Assembly (NCBI RefSeq): GCF_009797025.1
Contig: NZ_CP047027.1
Span: forward strand, 2,790,001-2,854,000
DNA length: 64,000 bases
Source: Cellulophaga sp. L1A9
GTDB taxonomy: Bacteria; Bacteroidota; Bacteroidia; Flavobacteriales; Flavobacteriaceae
Reading direction: 5' to 3'
A model generated the notes under the pieces. That model saw only the letters and a list, made by a program, of their open reading frames with translations, made no database searches and had not been told where the DNA came from. A program made the position numbers and the translations under genes. This document shows, piece after piece, positions 42,895 through 51,872 of this stretch (position 1 is the stretch's first letter; each line of letters opens with the position of its first letter).

Positions 42895-45091
42895 GATTAA
42901 AGATATTCTCACCAATTTTTTGATAAAATACTTCTGGTTTAAATGGTTTTGTGACCACTTCATTACAACCCGCAGCAAAAAAACTTTCTAAACTATCGTC
43001 CAGTGAAATAGCGGTTAATGCTATTATTGGCGTGTGCCTGTTAAACTTGCGAATCAGGATGGTAGCCTCTTCTCCGCTTATTCCGGGCATATGAATATCC
43101 ATTAATATAGCATCATATTTTGTCTGTGATACCATTTCTACGGCGTCTGTACCGTTGCTCGCAATATCGCAAGTCATTCCTTTTTTGATCAACATTTTCT
43201 TGGTAATGACTTGGTTTATTTTGTTGTCTTCCACGATTAGTAAATGTAAACCTTCAAAGTTATAGTCTTGAGGAGCTACTTCTTGTGGCATGTCTTCACT
43301 CGTGCTAATTTTGCTTTTCATTTCTAATTCAAAGAAAAATGAACTTCCTTTTCCTAATTCACTCTTTAAATCAATTTTACTATTGAATAAGCCAAGTAAA
43401 CTTTTTACAATTGTTAAGCCAAGACCAGTACCTCCATACTCTCTGTTTATTTGTATAGACCCTTGTTCAAAGCTTTCAAAAATATTTGTAATTTGATCTT
43501 CAGAGATGCCTATTCCGTTATCTTTCACTTCAAAATAAATGGTAACATCATCATCTACTTTTTGCACTAGTTTAGTAATAACGGTTACGGTTCCTTTCTT
43601 TGTAAATTTTAATCCGTTTCCAACAAGATTAATTAAAATTTGAGAAAGTTTCATAGAATCACTCAAAAGTATTTTTGGAATACTTTCATCGTATTCAAGT
43701 GAAATTTTAGTTTCATTTTCTTTTGCACTCTGTTGTAGAGAGCTAATAACTTCTGAAAGCACTTTCTTAAGACTGAATTCTGTATTTACAGGTTCCAATT
43801 TATCGGCATCTATCTTATTTAATTGTAAGATGTCATTGATAAAACTAAGTAAATAGTCTCCTGAGAATTTAAGAGCTTTTAAGTGTTCTTTCTGACTTTC
43901 GCTAGGATTCTCTTCAAGAAGTAAGTGGGTAAGGCCTGTTACGGCGTAAAGTGGTGTTCTAAGTTCGTGACTTACCGTAGATAAGAAATTAGTTTTAGCT
44001 TCCATGGCTTTAACAGCCGCATCGCGGGAAGCTTCCAATTCATTATTCTTGGTTTGTAATAAGTCGTTTGTTTTTACTTTAATTTGATTGTTTCTATATA
44101 ATGAAACCGCCAATAGCGAAATTATAGTTAAAAACGCTGAAGTTAAAATAGCTGTTATTTCTGTTCTACTACTGGAGGCCTTTAACTGCTCGTTTTCTTT
44201 GGTAAGATTAGCAATGGTATTTTTTTGCGTTTCAAAATAAATATTATCTGCCTTTTTGGCTTCAGTTTTTATTTTGGTTTCGTTGTAAATAGAATCCTTT
44301 ATCTGTACAAGACTTTTGCTGAAAACCAAAGCTTTTTCGTATTGTCCTAAATTTTCATTGGTGAGTGCCAGATAGCGATTGAACTCTAAGATTTCATTAA
44401 AAAAATTATTCTTCTCTGCAATAGCTAATCCTTGAAGAGCATATTGAAGGCCTTTTTCAGGTTCGTTATTTTTTGACTTTAATAAAGCGAGTCCTAAAAA
44501 TGCGCGGGAAGCAATATAATCCTTCTCGTTGGTATCATTATTTACGATCAGGGAGTTGAAGTTTTTTTCAGCTTCGCTATATTTTGGTAATTCTAAATAG
44601 ATAAACCCTTTTGCTAATAAAATGTGTAATGTTAAATTTCTAACATTCGTCATTTTATCGGCTTTGTCTAATTCATGGTTTGCAAGATAATATTTCTGCT
44701 CTTTCATTAAATGTAGAGCATCTATATATCTGTGAGTAGCACTACCGTAAGGGTATTCGGAATCTTTCAATAACACATCAGCCCTTTGCCAAAGCTGAAT
44801 GGATTGATCGGTTTTATCTAATTTTAAATAAAGCAAAGACAATTCATGATAACAATCAATGATTGTTTTTAAGTCTTCTAATTTTTCGGCTTTTTTTAAG
44901 GCTTTGTAGATTGATTCTAGGGATAAGTCTAGTTTGTCCTGATTTTTATAGGTTCTAGCTAATGTAAAATAATCCTCTACTTGTTTGTAAGTAGCAGTAG
45001 AATCTTGAGAAAATGTGGTCTGCCAGAATAATAGCGCAAACACGAACAACATTCTAAAGTTGAGGCTTATATGTAGGGTTTTTATCTTCAA
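42878..45091 (-). CDS. Hybrid sensor histidine kinase with periplasmic TPR domain
   Basis: A 737-residue hybrid kinase. Order: signal peptide (ending near TFSQD), TPR-type helical repeats (about 32-290), one membrane segment (312-332), a coiled linker, HisKA with phosphoacceptor His375 (STVSHELRTPLY), an ATPase domain (NLVGNGLKFT, DNGIGIS, GGTGLGLTI) and a C-terminal receiver (LLIVEDNKINQ; phosphorylated Asp in DAILMDIHMPGISGEE, about 665). No output DNA-binding domain or histidine phosphotransfer gene is nearby. The start overlaps the GAPDH stop by 4 bp, so translation is coupled to a glycolytic enzyme gene. Confidence 0.95.
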   Translation of the reverse strand: MKIKTLHISLNFRMLFVFALLFWQTTFSQDSTATYKQVEDYFTLARTYKNQDKLDLSLESIYKALKKAEKLEDLKTIIDCYHELSLLYLKLDKTDQSIQLWQRADVLLKDSEYPYGSATHRYIDALHLMKEQKYYLANHELDKADKMTNVRNLTLHILLAKGFIYLELPKYSEAEKNFNSLIVNNDTNEKDYIASRAFLGLALLKSKNNEPEKGLQYALQGLAIAEKNNFFNEILEFNRYLALTNENLGQYEKALVFSKSLVQIKDSIYNETKIKTEAKKADNIYFETQKNTIANLTKENEQLKASSSRTEITAILTSAFLTIISLLAVSLYRNNQIKVKTNDLLQTKNNELEASRDAAVKAMEAKTNFLSTVSHELRTPLYAVTGLTHLLLEENPSESQKEHLKALKFSGDYLLSFINDILQLNKIDADKLEPVNTEFSLKKVLSEVISSLQQSAKENETKISLEYDESIPKILLSDSMKLSQILINLVGNGLKFTKKGTVTVITKLVQKVDDDVTIYFEVKDNGIGISEDQITNIFESFEQGSIQINREYGGTGLGLTIVKSLLGLFNSKIDLKSELGKGSSFFFELEMKSKISTSEDMPQEVAPQDYNFEGLHLLIVEDNKINQVITKKMLIKKGMTCDIASNGTDAVEMVSQTKYDAILMDIHMPGISGEEATILIRKFNRHTPIIALTAISLDDSLESFFAAGCNEVVTKPFKPEVFYQKIGENIFNPKPLA

Positions 45092-46101
45092 ATGTATGAT
45101 TTGTCTTGCATCAATTTAATTAAATCTATTAACCTGCTGCTATATCCTGTTTCATTATCATACCAGCCGATAATTTTCACCATTTTACCAAGCACTGATG
45201 TCATTAGTGAATCAAACGTACAGGAATAACAACTATTGTTTACGTCAATAGAAACTATTGGATCTTCGGTATAATACAATATATTTTTTAAGGAATTTTC
45301 AGAAACTTCCCTAAATGTATTATTTATTTCTTCGATACTCGTTTCTTTTTTTACATTAAATGTTATATCTGTCAGTGATCCATTAGCAACGGGAACACGG
45401 ATACCACAACCTCCTATAAGTCCGTCTAGCTCCGGAAATATCTTAGTCAGTGCCTTTGCGGCTCCTGTTGTGGTGGGAACAATAGACTGTCCTGCAGCAC
45501 GAGCCCTCCTTAAATCCCTATGCGGTTGATCGTGTAAACTTTGATCTGTCGTGTAGGAATGAATAGTTGTAATATAAGCTTGTTCTACACCACACAAGTC
45601 ATTAATTACTTTTATCATCGGAGCCGCGTTATTTGTTGTACAGGATGCATTAGAAATAATTTGATCCTCAGCGGTCAGTAAATGATCATTAACTCCTAAA
45701 ACAATCATTTTAATGCTATCATCGTCTGGTGGCACCGATAGGATAACCTTTTTTGCTCCGTTTTTTAGGTGCATCTTGAGCTGTTCCTTTGATTTAAATT
45801 TTCCTGTAGCCTCTACAACAATATCTACTTGATGCTTGCTCCAATCTATATGTTCGGGTAAAGCGTGGTTTAGGATCTGTATGGTATTGCCATTAGCTAC
45901 AGTAATGGTATTTTCAGTATGACTTAATTTATAAGGAAACACACCATGAATACTATCGTATTTTAATAGATGTGCTAAAGTTTCTGTATTTGCTAAGTCA
46001 TTTATGGCTACAACATTTAAATTAGGATGCGCTTGAAGCAATCTAAAGAATGTTCTGCCAATTCTACCAAAACCATTGATGCCTATGTTAATTTGTTTCA
46101 T
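45088..46101 (-). CDS. gap: Type I glyceraldehyde-3-phosphate dehydrogenase
   Basis: The 337-residue product has the NAD fold (INGFGRIGRTFFR), Asp35 in AINDLA (NAD preference), catalytic Cys154 in SNASCTTNNAAP and the phosphate sites TTGAAKAL and GCGIRVPVANGS. The motif reads SCTTNNAAP rather than the usual SCTTNCLAP, so the second Cys is missing. Bacteroidota often carry more than one GAPDH, so this may be the alternative or gluconeogenic copy. A sensor kinase gene overlaps its 3' end. Confidence 0.95.
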   Translation of the reverse strand: MKQINIGINGFGRIGRTFFRLLQAHPNLNVVAINDLANTETLAHLLKYDSIHGVFPYKLSHTENTITVANGNTIQILNHALPEHIDWSKHQVDIVVEATGKFKSKEQLKMHLKNGAKKVILSVPPDDDSIKMIVLGVNDHLLTAEDQIISNASCTTNNAAPMIKVINDLCGVEQAYITTIHSYTTDQSLHDQPHRDLRRARAAGQSIVPTTTGAAKALTKIFPELDGLIGGCGIRVPVANGSLTDITFNVKKETSIEEINNTFREVSENSLKNILYYTEDPIVSIDVNNSCYSCTFDSLMTSVLGKMVKIIGWYDNETGYSSRLIDLIKLMQDKSYI

Positions 46102-46176
46102 AACGACAATACTGGATCTATGTTATTTTACAGTCTCTAAAAAAGTGTAAAATGAGAGTAGATCGGATAAAATAAA

Positions 46177-47058
46177 TTAGTGGATATGCTTATGCGCTTT
46201 ATATGAAGATCTAACTAGAGCACCACTTTCTACATGTCTAAAGCCCATTTTTAATCCTATTTCTTCGTATTTTTTGAATTGATCTGGAGTGATAAATTCT
46301 TTCACGGGTAAATGTTTTTTGCTAGGCTGTAAATATTGTCCAATAGTGATGACATCTACATTTACGTCTCTTAAATCTTGCATGGTCTGTATTACCTCTT
46401 CTTCAAGTTCTCCTAACCCAAGCATGATACCAGATTTTGTTCTGTTAATGCCATTTGCACGTAAGTAACGAAGTACTTCAAGACTACGTTCGTATTTAGC
46501 TTGTATTCTAACCTCTCTAGTTAACCTTTTTACCGTTTCCATATTGTGTGAAACCACTTCTGGTTGAACAGCAATAATACGGTCTAAATGTGTTTCTATG
46601 CCTTGAAAATCCGGTATTAGGGTTTCAAGTGTAGTTTTAGGATTCATTCTGCGAATAGCTTTCACTGTTTCTGCCCAGATAATTGATCCCATATCTTTAA
46701 TATCATCGCGATCTACAGAGGTGATAACAGCATGTTTGATTTCCATTATCTTAATAGAACGTGCCACTTTTTCGGGTTCTTCCCAATCTACATCTTCAGG
46801 TCTTCCTGTTTTTACGCCACAAAAGCCGCATGAGCGAGTACAAACATTACCTAAAATCATGAAAGTAGCAGTCCCTTCTCCCCAGCATTCCCCCATATTT
46901 GGGCAACTACCGGATGTGCAAATAGTGTGTAAGTTGTACTTGTCTACTAATCCTCGAAGTTGTGTGTATTTTTTTCCTGTAGGTAGTTTTACGCGTAACC
47001 ATTTAGGTTTTCCTTGTGGTGGTAAAACACTTTTTACTGCGCTATCGCTCATCGTCAA
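46177..47058 (-). CDS. lipA: Lipoyl synthase
   Basis: A radical-SAM enzyme that inserts two sulfurs into octanoyl groups on lipoyl domains. The 293 residues contain the auxiliary cluster motif [17 protein letters not shown], the radical-SAM motif [10 protein letters not shown], the GLGELEEEV region and a C-terminal RSSYKAHKH ending with the conserved RSSY serine. It looks complete and ordinary; the ATG at 47058 gives a short N-terminus typical of this group. Confidence 0.97.
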   Translation of the reverse strand: MTMSDSAVKSVLPPQGKPKWLRVKLPTGKKYTQLRGLVDKYNLHTICTSGSCPNMGECWGEGTATFMILGNVCTRSCGFCGVKTGRPEDVDWEEPEKVARSIKIMEIKHAVITSVDRDDIKDMGSIIWAETVKAIRRMNPKTTLETLIPDFQGIETHLDRIIAVQPEVVSHNMETVKRLTREVRIQAKYERSLEVLRYLRANGINRTKSGIMLGLGELEEEVIQTMQDLRDVNVDVITIGQYLQPSKKHLPVKEFITPDQFKKYEEIGLKMGFRHVESGALVRSSYKAHKHIH

Positions 47059-47151
47059 TTTTTATGCAAATATACAAACAATTTTAGGTTCTTTTTGTAT
47101 TTGAAAATGCTGATGTAAGGGAAGTTTTAGGCGCCTATAGATTTATAGCTC

Positions 47152-47718
47152 TTAAGATTTAGCTCCTTTAATTGCAGTTGCTAAAAGTTTTTTTGCTCTT
47201 AGAAGTTTAACTTTTACATTGTTGATAGGCTCGTTGAGTAAAATAGCAATATCTGCGTAACTAAGCTCATTAAAATACCTCAAGTTTATTACCTTCTGGT
47301 AATGAGGTTTCAAACTTTTAATATGCTCTAAAAGAGTTGCTAAATTTTGCTGATTAATTAACTGATCTTCAGCAGACGGACTATCGTCCAATACTTTTTT
47401 AATAGCATCGGCACTACTATCTGTTTTTTCTAAAATATTACGCTTACTTTTTCTGATAAGGTCTACGTGAATATTTTTTGAAATAGCGATCAACCAAGTT
47501 TTAAATTGATAGCTTTCGTCGTAGGTGTTTATTTTATCAAATGCTTTAGAAAATGTCTGAATGGTAATGTCTTCAGCATCATTTTCGTTTTTAGTACGTT
47601 GTAGTTGAAAGCTATAGACATCATTCCAAAAGGAATCTAACAATAAACTAAAAGCGATCTGATTTCCTGCTTTAGCCTTTGCTATGGATTCTTGTAACGT
47701 GTCTTTGGTTTTGTCCAA
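47152..47718 (-). CDS. ECF-type RNA polymerase sigma factor
   Basis: A 188-residue sigma-70 family protein of the extracytoplasmic function class. Region 2 is seen in NDAEDITIQTFSKAFDKIN and FKTWLIAISKNIHVDLIRK, and region 4 in KVINLRYFNELSYADIAILL with VKLLRAKKLL. No anti-sigma gene is adjacent on the strand; the small Cys-rich membrane protein gene is immediately upstream. The target promoters are unknown. Confidence 0.93.
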   Translation of the reverse strand: MDKTKDTLQESIAKAKAGNQIAFSLLLDSFWNDVYSFQLQRTKNENDAEDITIQTFSKAFDKINTYDESYQFKTWLIAISKNIHVDLIRKSKRNILEKTDSSADAIKKVLDDSPSAEDQLINQQNLATLLEHIKSLKPHYQKVINLRYFNELSYADIAILLNEPINNVKVKLLRAKKLLATAIKGAKS

Positions 47719-47748
47719 ATTAGCTTGTTAATGAACTGCAGTGGTGTT

Positions 47749-47958
47749 TTACTTAAGTTCTGAAGAAGTATCTTTTTTACAATCTTGTTCATTAGGCAGT
47801 TTGCCACAGAAACCACAAGCTTCTCCTTCTTTGTTTAAAAATGGACTCTGACTAGCACAGGTTCCAGCAAATTCTCCATCTTTTTTTGACCATATTTTAA
47901 TGGCAATACCTGCAAATGCAAGTGCTAACAATCCTATGGTTAATAAAACTAACTTCAT
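47749..47958 (-). CDS. Small Cys-rich membrane protein
   Basis: A 69-residue product from ATG 47958 (MKLVLLTIGLLALAFAGIAI), with one membrane helix and a short exposed tail containing four Cys: FAGTCASQSP, EACGFCGKL and QDCKKD. The Cys pattern (C, CxxC, C) could bind a metal or form disulfides. The 30-bp gap to the downstream sigma factor gene suggests they share a transcript. From memory, related small proteins occur widely in flavobacteria; their role is not known to me. Confidence 0.72.
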   Translation of the reverse strand: MKLVLLTIGLLALAFAGIAIKIWSKKDGEFAGTCASQSPFLNKEGEACGFCGKLPNEQDCKKDTSSELK

Positions 47959-48029
47959 GATAAAATATTTGTACAAAGGTACAAATATTTTATCTTTTGA
48001 ATGTTTTAATGGAAAAAAATCAAAATTCC

Positions 48030-48788
48030 TTAAAAGGCAATATTGGCTACGATATTATCCACTGTTGGTGTCTCGTTTCCGCCTTCTTGTTCTATAGTGA
48101 TGTATCCTACTGCATCCTCTGAATATGGGATGGCTAATAAATTATCTTTAGCTCCAGCTTCTCTAATAACACCTAGATTTAACATTTTCCCATTAACTTC
48201 AGCCCACATCTGTAAACATTGACCAGGCTCTAAATGAGGAAGGTTTTGTACATTGATATAAGATAATTTTTTCACAGGATTTACATAGGCAACAGCTTTT
48301 AAATCTTTTGCTTTCTTGTTCCCTTTAAGTTTGTATTGTTTTGTATCTGGATTGTTAAGTACAATGAATTGATTTCTTACATCTTCTAATCGTTCTTTCA
48401 TATCAGCCTCTAAAAGCTTAATCTGATTCGTAACCATTGAATTTTCTTCCTGTAAGTTTAAATTCTGGTTGTAAAAGAAATAAGAAGCAGCAGCAAATAA
48501 TAAAGCAACAACACTTGCCGCAACGGCATAACTCATAAACTTGCGTTTTGTGGAGTTTTGTGCTTTAATTCTGCTTAAAATTTGCTCTTTTAATCCTTCA
48601 GGTGTTTTTACCGCATAGGACTTAGCAAATTCTTCTAAATTGTCTTGTAATTCGTTATACGTTTTTCTAACCTCAGGATACATGGCAATATAGCGCTCCA
48701 CTTGAAGCTTTTCTAAATCTGTTGTAGTCCCCAATAAATACTTCTCAAGAAGATCAGTATCTAAAAATAGTTTAATTTTTTCTTTCAT
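48030..48788 (-). CDS. Anti-sigma factor (RskA type)
   Basis: A 252-residue membrane protein. The N-terminal part (about 1-75) holds the sigma-binding helices (LEKYLLGTTTDLEKLQVERY), a membrane helix follows (about 88-106; VAASVVALLFAAASYFF), then a coiled stretch (about 108-135) and a periplasmic anti-sigma-K domain (LSYINVQNLPHLEPGQCLQM, LLAIPYSEDAVGYITIE). It begins 4 bp after the ECF sigma factor gene at 48793 and should hold that factor at the membrane. Confidence 0.9.
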   Translation of the reverse strand: MKEKIKLFLDTDLLEKYLLGTTTDLEKLQVERYIAMYPEVRKTYNELQDNLEEFAKSYAVKTPEGLKEQILSRIKAQNSTKRKFMSYAVAASVVALLFAAASYFFYNQNLNLQEENSMVTNQIKLLEADMKERLEDVRNQFIVLNNPDTKQYKLKGNKKAKDLKAVAYVNPVKKLSYINVQNLPHLEPGQCLQMWAEVNGKMLNLGVIREAGAKDNLLAIPYSEDAVGYITIEQEGGNETPTVDNIVANIAF

Positions 48789-48792
48789 AGTC

Positions 48793-49359
48793 TTATGCTA
48801 TTAAGGTTAATAAAAATAGCAGCATTGCTGGCTCAATATAAATTTTTCGCAACTCGCGAAGTCCAATTTTTAATCGAGATTTAATAGTTCCAAGCGGAAT
48901 TTCCAATTCATCACTAGCTTCTTGTTGTGTCATTCCTTCAAAAAACAAAGCTTCAAGAACAATTTTATATTTAGAATCTATTTTTAAAAGATTCTCTCGC
49001 ATGTCTATGAAATCGGGATTTATACCTTCAATACCTACCTTATATACGTCAGAAACATCTAATTGGATTTCTTTGTCCGTTTTAGTTTTACTACTTCTTA
49101 ATTTATCTATAGCGGTATTTCTTGTAATTCTAAATAACCAGGTGAAAAGTTTTGCTTTTGTAGGATCATAGCTATCTGCTTTCTTCCAGATCTTAACAAA
49201 ACTTTCCTGTAAAACATCTTGTGCAAGCATTTCATCTTTTACAACCTTATAAGCTACGCCATACAAAGTATCGCTATAATTCTCATAAAGTAGAGAAATG
49301 GCTTTTTCATTGCGTTCATGCAGTAATTCAACAATATGGTTTTCGAGTAGTGCGCTCAT
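48793..49359 (-). CDS. ECF-type RNA polymerase sigma factor (RskA-regulated type)
   Basis: A 188-residue ECF sigma factor with region 2 (MLAQDVLQESFVKIWKKADS, TWLFRITRNTAIDKLRSSK) and region 4 (ALFFEGMTQQEASDELEIPL, GTIKSRLKIGLRELRKI). It is paired with the downstream anti-sigma gene (4-bp gap), a standard membrane-signalled module. The ending (LLFLLTLIA) is hydrophobic, which is unusual for a sigma factor and might be a membrane contact. Confidence 0.94.
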   Translation of the reverse strand: MSALLENHIVELLHERNEKAISLLYENYSDTLYGVAYKVVKDEMLAQDVLQESFVKIWKKADSYDPTKAKLFTWLFRITRNTAIDKLRSSKTKTDKEIQLDVSDVYKVGIEGINPDFIDMRENLLKIDSKYKIVLEALFFEGMTQQEASDELEIPLGTIKSRLKIGLRELRKIYIEPAMLLFLLTLIA

Positions 49360-49481
49360 GAAAAGGTTAAGGTTTAAAAAAATACAGTTTAAAAAAATCT
49401 AAATTCAGTTTTACAACGTAATTAGTATGTAACGAAAAATTTTAAAATTGATTGTTACACTTTAAATTTTGAATAATAGAA

Positions 49482-49567
49482 TAAGTTTGCGACTGGTTAT
49501 CGTAAGCTTAATTTTTGGTTAGTTTGGTTTGGTATAACCCTGATATTTATTATCAGGGTTATTTTTT
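49482..49567 (+). ncRNA. Possible small plus-strand RNA
   Basis: A TAAGTTTG element at 49482-49489 (exact TAnnTTTG) would start a transcript near 49495. It would end about 70 bases later at a strong plus-strand hairpin with a T-run (49534-49567), and no plus-strand gene lies there. No RNA family is recognised, and no -33 box stands at the right spacing. It could simply be the 3' hairpin of murB read backwards. Confidence 0.25.
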
Positions 49568-49569
49568 TT
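49534..49569 (+). terminator. Rho-independent terminator in the sigma/murB intergenic region
   Basis: A 12-bp stem ATAACCCTGATA / TATCAGGGTTAT with a 5-nt loop; eight Ts follow on the plus strand. On the minus strand, where murB ends, no T-run follows. The orientation is therefore odd, as nothing on the plus strand is known to precede it. Confidence 0.8.
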
Positions 49570-50581
49570 AAACAATATTAACTTCTGGCAAGATACGAAT
49601 ATTGAATTTTGCATAAACCGTATCTATAATTTTGTGCGCCAAATCTACTATTTCTTTTCCAGTTGCTGCACCGTAATTAACTAAAACTAAAGCTTGATTT
49701 TTGTGAACACCAGCATCACCGTATCTTTTTCCTTTAAATCCACTTTGCTCTATAAGCCATCCTGCGGGTATTTTGTAGTTTTCTTCTGACAGCTTGTAGA
49801 ATGGGGCTTCCGGGTGCTTCTCAGAAAAACGAAGAAAATCAGCTTTATTTATAATTGGGTTTTTAAAAAAACTTCCGCTATTTCCTAATTCTGCTGGATC
49901 TGGTAGTTTACTTTTTCTGATTGCAATAACGGCATTTGATATGTCTTTTATCGTAGGGTTTGTGATTCCTATTTTAATTAATTCTTGATCTATAGCGCCG
50001 TACGCGGTATGAAGCGTGTGATTTTTTTTTGTTAATTTTAAATTTACGGAGGTGATTATAAACTTTCCTTTACCCTCATTCTTAAAGTACGATTCTCTAT
50101 ACCCAAAATGACAGTCTTCTTTGCTAAAGCTTTTGAGTGTTTGAGAAGTTATCTCCATGGCTTCACAAGATTCAAACGTATCTTTTAATTCAATCCCATA
50201 GGCCCCAATATTCTGGATAGGAGATGTTCCTGTATTCCCTGGAATCAAAGACATATTCTCTAGGCCCCCAAAATTGTGATCTAAGGTCCAAAGCACTAAT
50301 TGATGCCAGTTTTCACCTGCCATCACATTAATAATTACTTCTGTTTCAGATTCTGAAATAATTTGAATACCTTTTAGATTTAAATGCAATACTAGCGCGT
50401 CAACATCCTTAGTTAACAACATATTGCTGCCTCCGCTAATCACAAATTTTTCTGGATAATCTTTAAGCTTTAATACTGACTCTAATTCTTCAATGCTGTT
50501 GATTTCACAAAAGAAACGCGCCGTGACATCAATGCCAAAAGTGTTGTAGGGTAGTAAAGATATATTTTTTTTAATTTTCAT
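49568..50581 (-). CDS. murB: UDP-N-acetylenolpyruvoylglucosamine reductase
   Basis: A FAD enzyme of peptidoglycan precursor synthesis (UDP-GlcNAc-enolpyruvate to UDP-MurNAc, NADPH). The 337 residues match type I MurB. Motifs: FVISGGSNMLL, SLIPGNTGTSPIQNIGAYG (FAD loop), CHFGYRESYFK, the catalytic Ser in ELGNSGSFFKNP and the C-terminal GDAGVHKNQALVLVN. It overlaps the aminotransferase gene by 11 bp. Confidence 0.97.
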   Translation of the reverse strand: MKIKKNISLLPYNTFGIDVTARFFCEINSIEELESVLKLKDYPEKFVISGGSNMLLTKDVDALVLHLNLKGIQIISESETEVIINVMAGENWHQLVLWTLDHNFGGLENMSLIPGNTGTSPIQNIGAYGIELKDTFESCEAMEITSQTLKSFSKEDCHFGYRESYFKNEGKGKFIITSVNLKLTKKNHTLHTAYGAIDQELIKIGITNPTIKDISNAVIAIRKSKLPDPAELGNSGSFFKNPIINKADFLRFSEKHPEAPFYKLSEENYKIPAGWLIEQSGFKGKRYGDAGVHKNQALVLVNYGAATGKEIVDLAHKIIDTVYAKFNIRILPEVNIV

Positions 50582-51770
50582 TTAGGCTGTATTCTTTTAA
50601 TGCTTGTTCTAAAATATGTACTGCTCTTTTAAGAACATCTTTCTCTAACACATAAGCAATTCTAATCTGATTTTTTCCTAAACCTTCTGTAGCATAAAAA
50701 CCTGCAGCAGGGGCAACCATTACCGTTTCGTTATTAAGATTAAAATGTTCTAACATCCATTGTGCAAAAGTATCAGAATCTTTAATAGGAAGCTCAACGA
50801 TACAATAAAAAGCTCCTTGAGGAGAAATCACTTTAATGCCTGTTATCTTGTTTAAGCCTTGTATAAGCGTATTTCTACGTAAAACATATTCGGCTATTAC
50901 TTCGTCAAAGTATTCTTGAGGAGTATCCAATGCCGCTTCACTCGCAATTTGCGCATAAGAAGGAGGAGAGAGTCGGGCTTGCATAAACTTAAGAATTGTG
51001 TTTCTTAATGCTTGGTTTTTTGTAATAACACAACCTATACGGGCTCCGCACATACTATACCTTTTAGATACAGAATCTATAACAATACAATTTTCATCAA
51101 TATTTTTCTCTTTCAACGCAGAATAATGCTCCTTTCCGTCGTACACAAATTCGCGGTACACTTCATCTACTATAAAAAATAGGTCATGCTTTTTTACAAG
51201 ATGTGCTAATTGTTCTACTTCTTCTTTACTATATAAGTACCCAGTAGGGTTGTTAGGATTGCAAATTAAAATTGCTTTTGTCTTGGCTGTAATTGCTTTC
51301 TCAAAATCAGATATATTAGGAAGTGCAAATCCAGTTTCTATTTTAGAAACAATAGGCACTACGTTTACACCAAATGCAATAGAAAAACTATTGTAATTCG
51401 CATAGAAGGGTTCAGGAACAATAATTTCATCATCAGTATCTGCAATACTTCCTATAACGAAAGATAACGCTTCAGAAGCTCCGGTGGTAACTAAAATATC
51501 ATCAGCAGTGATTTCAATACCATGTTTCAAATAATAAGAAGCAAGTTTAGTTCTGTAAATGTCGCTTCCTTCAGTTTTGCTGTAACTTAAAGTAGTTATC
51601 GTATTATTTTTTACGGCATCTAAGGCAACCTTTGGAGTCTTAATATCTGGCTGGCCTATATTAAGGTGAATCACATTAACACCTCTTTTCTTAGCGGCTT
51701 CTGCAAACGGAACCAATTTACGGATTGGAGACTCTGGCATGGATAGGCCCTTGGTGGAGATATTAGGCAT
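50571..51770 (-). CDS. Class I/II pyridoxal-phosphate aminotransferase
   Basis: A 399-residue enzyme from ATG 51770 (MPNISTKGLSMPESPIRKL); the longer frame upstream has no supporting features. The aspartate-aminotransferase fold is seen in HLNIGQPDIKTP, VTTGASEAL, ICNPNNPTGYLYS, FIVDEVYREF, the PLP Lys in DSVSKRYSMCGARIG and NQIRIAYV. The substrate may be aspartate or an aromatic amino acid; not settled. It shares a transcript with murB, probably as first gene. Confidence 0.94.
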   Translation of the reverse strand: MPNISTKGLSMPESPIRKLVPFAEAAKKRGVNVIHLNIGQPDIKTPKVALDAVKNNTITTLSYSKTEGSDIYRTKLASYYLKHGIEITADDILVTTGASEALSFVIGSIADTDDEIIVPEPFYANYNSFSIAFGVNVVPIVSKIETGFALPNISDFEKAITAKTKAILICNPNNPTGYLYSKEEVEQLAHLVKKHDLFFIVDEVYREFVYDGKEHYSALKEKNIDENCIVIDSVSKRYSMCGARIGCVITKNQALRNTILKFMQARLSPPSYAQIASEAALDTPQEYFDEVIAEYVLRRNTLIQGLNKITGIKVISPQGAFYCIVELPIKDSDTFAQWMLEHFNLNNETVMVAPAAGFYATEGLGKNQIRIAYVLEKDVLKRAVHILEQALKEYSLNEN

Positions 51771-51872
51771 CAGTGTATTTTTTTTGCAAAAATGGGAAAT
51801 CAATAGGTACAAAGCAATAGAATAATTTTAATTTACAAAGCATCAGATTATTGTTAATATATTATGTTGTAG

